In this document: positions 23,350 through 64,000 of the stretch, piece after piece | Layout of the letters: each line of letters begins with the position of its first letter | Numbering within the stretch: position 1 is the stretch's first letter | Source of the DNA: Balaenoptera acutorostrata | Taxonomy: Eukaryota > Chordata > Mammalia > Artiodactyla > Balaenopteridae | DNA length: 64,000 bases | NCBI RefSeq assembly: GCF_949987535.1 | Contig: NC_080078.1 | Location: 25,936,942 to 26,000,941 of the forward strand | Direction of reading: 5' to 3' | Program-made: the position numbers and the translations under genes | Notes under the pieces: model-generated | Told to the model about the DNA's origin: nothing | Database searches by the model: none | Seen by the model: the letters and a program-made list of their open reading frames with translations, nothing else

Positions 23350-24922
23350 TCATTTAGAAAGAAATAAAATATTTTTTTTTTTACTGCAAATTATTTGCAA
23401 ATGTTCACGTTTCCAGTGTAAGTCATTACAAAAAGATCCCCAAGAAACACTTGGTTTATCTAATGTGAAATAATGGTTTAACTTACAAAAAATAAATATG
23501 TATTTCCACCTAAAAGAAGAAAGATGCTTCTCTGGCTTGAAGTCAGCAACGTAATTCACATAGCGAGCATGAATCTTGGGGCAGCCGTGACCTCTCTTTG
23601 CTTTTTGGGTCTCACTTTGGTCTCCAATCAAGGGACCTAAAGGGCTTTGAAGAAAGGACCCCACTTGCCCGTTTCCTTCCAGGAACACAGGGACCAACCA
23701 CCAGATGCTGAGCCAACATGGCCATTCCCTGGGATGCCGCTCCTCGGCCCAGTACTTCCTCCCAAGAAATTAAAGTCTTGAGACTGTTTTTCTCCCTAGA
23801 GCAGTACTTAAAAAAAAAAAAGAAAAAGAAAATCACTGACACTCACGATTGGGTTCTTTTCTTGTCCCAGAAGAGACTCAGTAACCATAAGTCAAGTTCT
23901 CCACCCTGCCGCCCCTGACAGCCAACCAGAGGCCCCGGGTGAGAAACTGAAATCTAAGAACAAGGAGGAGACTCAACGGGGCTCTTTTCAGTACCAACTG
24001 CTCACACTTGGAGGCACCAGCGCTCTTGGCTTTGAACGCTGCATAACCATGAGCAGGTCTTCTCTTTCAGCACCTGGAGGCGTAAACCCATTCTAGCTAC
24101 AGGTAGAAAGAGGGAGGAAGGAAGGCAAGGCAAAGACGGGAGCGGGTGAGGAGGTGAGCAGTCAAGCGGGGAAGTCGACGTTGAGAGAACTCTCCCGGCC
24201 TGGAGCTCCAGGGCCAGGTCACCCGGAGGCCAGCCCAGTCCCGTCAACGAGAAGCGCTGGGAGACATGCGGCCTCTGGCCCATGAAGCAAGTCCCGGTGG
24301 AGGCAGTGCTGTGACACTGGTTCCCACGTCTGAGCACCCAGAAGACCAGATGGCTGGTGAGAAGCGCGTCCACGGCCCGCAGGACACTGCCTGAGAGTGA
24401 AAATGATCTTCACCAGGCCCCTCACCTCCAAACTGCAGCCTTGGGGAAACAAGCATCTGGGTAGAGCCAGGCAAGGACAGAGAGGTGTCGGGGACCAGGG
24501 AGCTTCTCGAAAGCTTGGAAACCACAGACTTCGGCTGGAGAGATCTGAGGCAGTTGGCTGGATTTGGTCACTAGCATGTTTTATGCAACCGATTTCTCTG
24601 GAAGTCTGGCGGCCCAAACCACCCCACAGAGCACATGTGCCCTCCCAGGGGCGTGAGAACGTGTGTGCGTCTGTGGGGGTAACAGAGGCAAGGATGTGCG
24701 TGTTTTGGGGGCACCGCATCCCTGTGTCTCTCCTGTTTCTTCACAGCCAATTCCAGGCAGGGGGCCAGAGGGTGGCTGCTTTCTGTGTGTTTTGGTTTTT
24801 TCTTTCTTTTTTTTTTTTTTGGTTTCAGTCTACGCGAGGCTTGGGTTCCCAAGGATGCCGACTCATCCCTGGCTGCTGGCATGTCGGCCCTGCAGTTCTG
24901 AGTAGCTGCACCCGCTCTGGGC
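23350..24922 (-). other. ABCC1: Likely ABCC1 3' UTR
   Basis: About 1.57 kb of mostly unique sequence follows the stop, close to the length I recall for the human ABCC1 3' UTR. No TTTATT (AATAAA on the minus strand) occurs in it. The best candidate signal is AGTAAA (minus), plus positions 23380-23385, followed by an A-rich minus-strand stretch. Poly-T runs (plus strand) are at about 23371-23382 and 24806-24821. The end is inferred, not seen. Confidence 0.45.

Positions 24923-64000
<39,078 letters not shown>

Overview
This is mammalian nuclear DNA, most likely from a cetacean (whale or dolphin), with hippopotamus or another cetartiodactyl less likely. The organism call rests on about nine copies of the tRNA-derived CHR-type SINE (head 'ggcttccctggtggcgcagt', AAATAAATA tail), most with clear target-site duplications, and on a LINE-1 3' end of cetartiodactyl type. 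I recognised no ruminant Bov-tA or BovB repeats. There are no prokaryotic operons and no CRISPR.

The window holds the 3' parts of two paralogous ABC-transporter genes lying tail to tail. On the plus strand, nine coding exons (4606-15722) form the end of ABCC6 (MRP6), encoding the C-terminal half of the second membrane domain and the second nucleotide-binding domain. On the minus strand, sixteen coding exons (63448 down to 24923) form the second half of ABCC1 (MRP1): NBD1, the linker, TMD2 and NBD2. Every exon has AG/GT borders and joins in frame, so both genes look functional. Stop codons are 9.2 kb apart. The order and orientation match the ABCC1/ABCC6 pair of human 16p13.11. The last nine coding exons have the same lengths and phases in both genes (311, 200, 127, 102, 147, 159, 167, 195, 109), a trace of their origin by duplication.

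Region by region: 1-4605 is ABCC6 intron, mostly an old inverted L1 and an MLT-type LTR; 4606-15722 holds ABCC6 exons 23-31; 15723-24922 is the convergent intergenic region, with an old L1 interrupted by a younger 2.7-kb L1; 24923-63448 holds ABCC1 exons 31-16; 63449-64000 is the next ABCC1 intron. Exon numbers follow the human genes and are taken from memory.

Both proteins are ATP-driven exporters: ABCC1 exports glutathione, glucuronide and leukotriene C4 conjugates and many drugs, and ABCC6 acts mainly in liver to support ATP release and plasma pyrophosphate. I found no new biological system. The most interesting signals are a Gln in ABCC1 TM14 where human has the anthracycline-critical Glu1089, a near-ideal G-quadruplex motif just after the ABCC1 exon 20 donor, a 112-bp G-run intron in ABCC6, and the lack of AATAAA near either gene's end. 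Residue numbers in parentheses are human numbering from memory.
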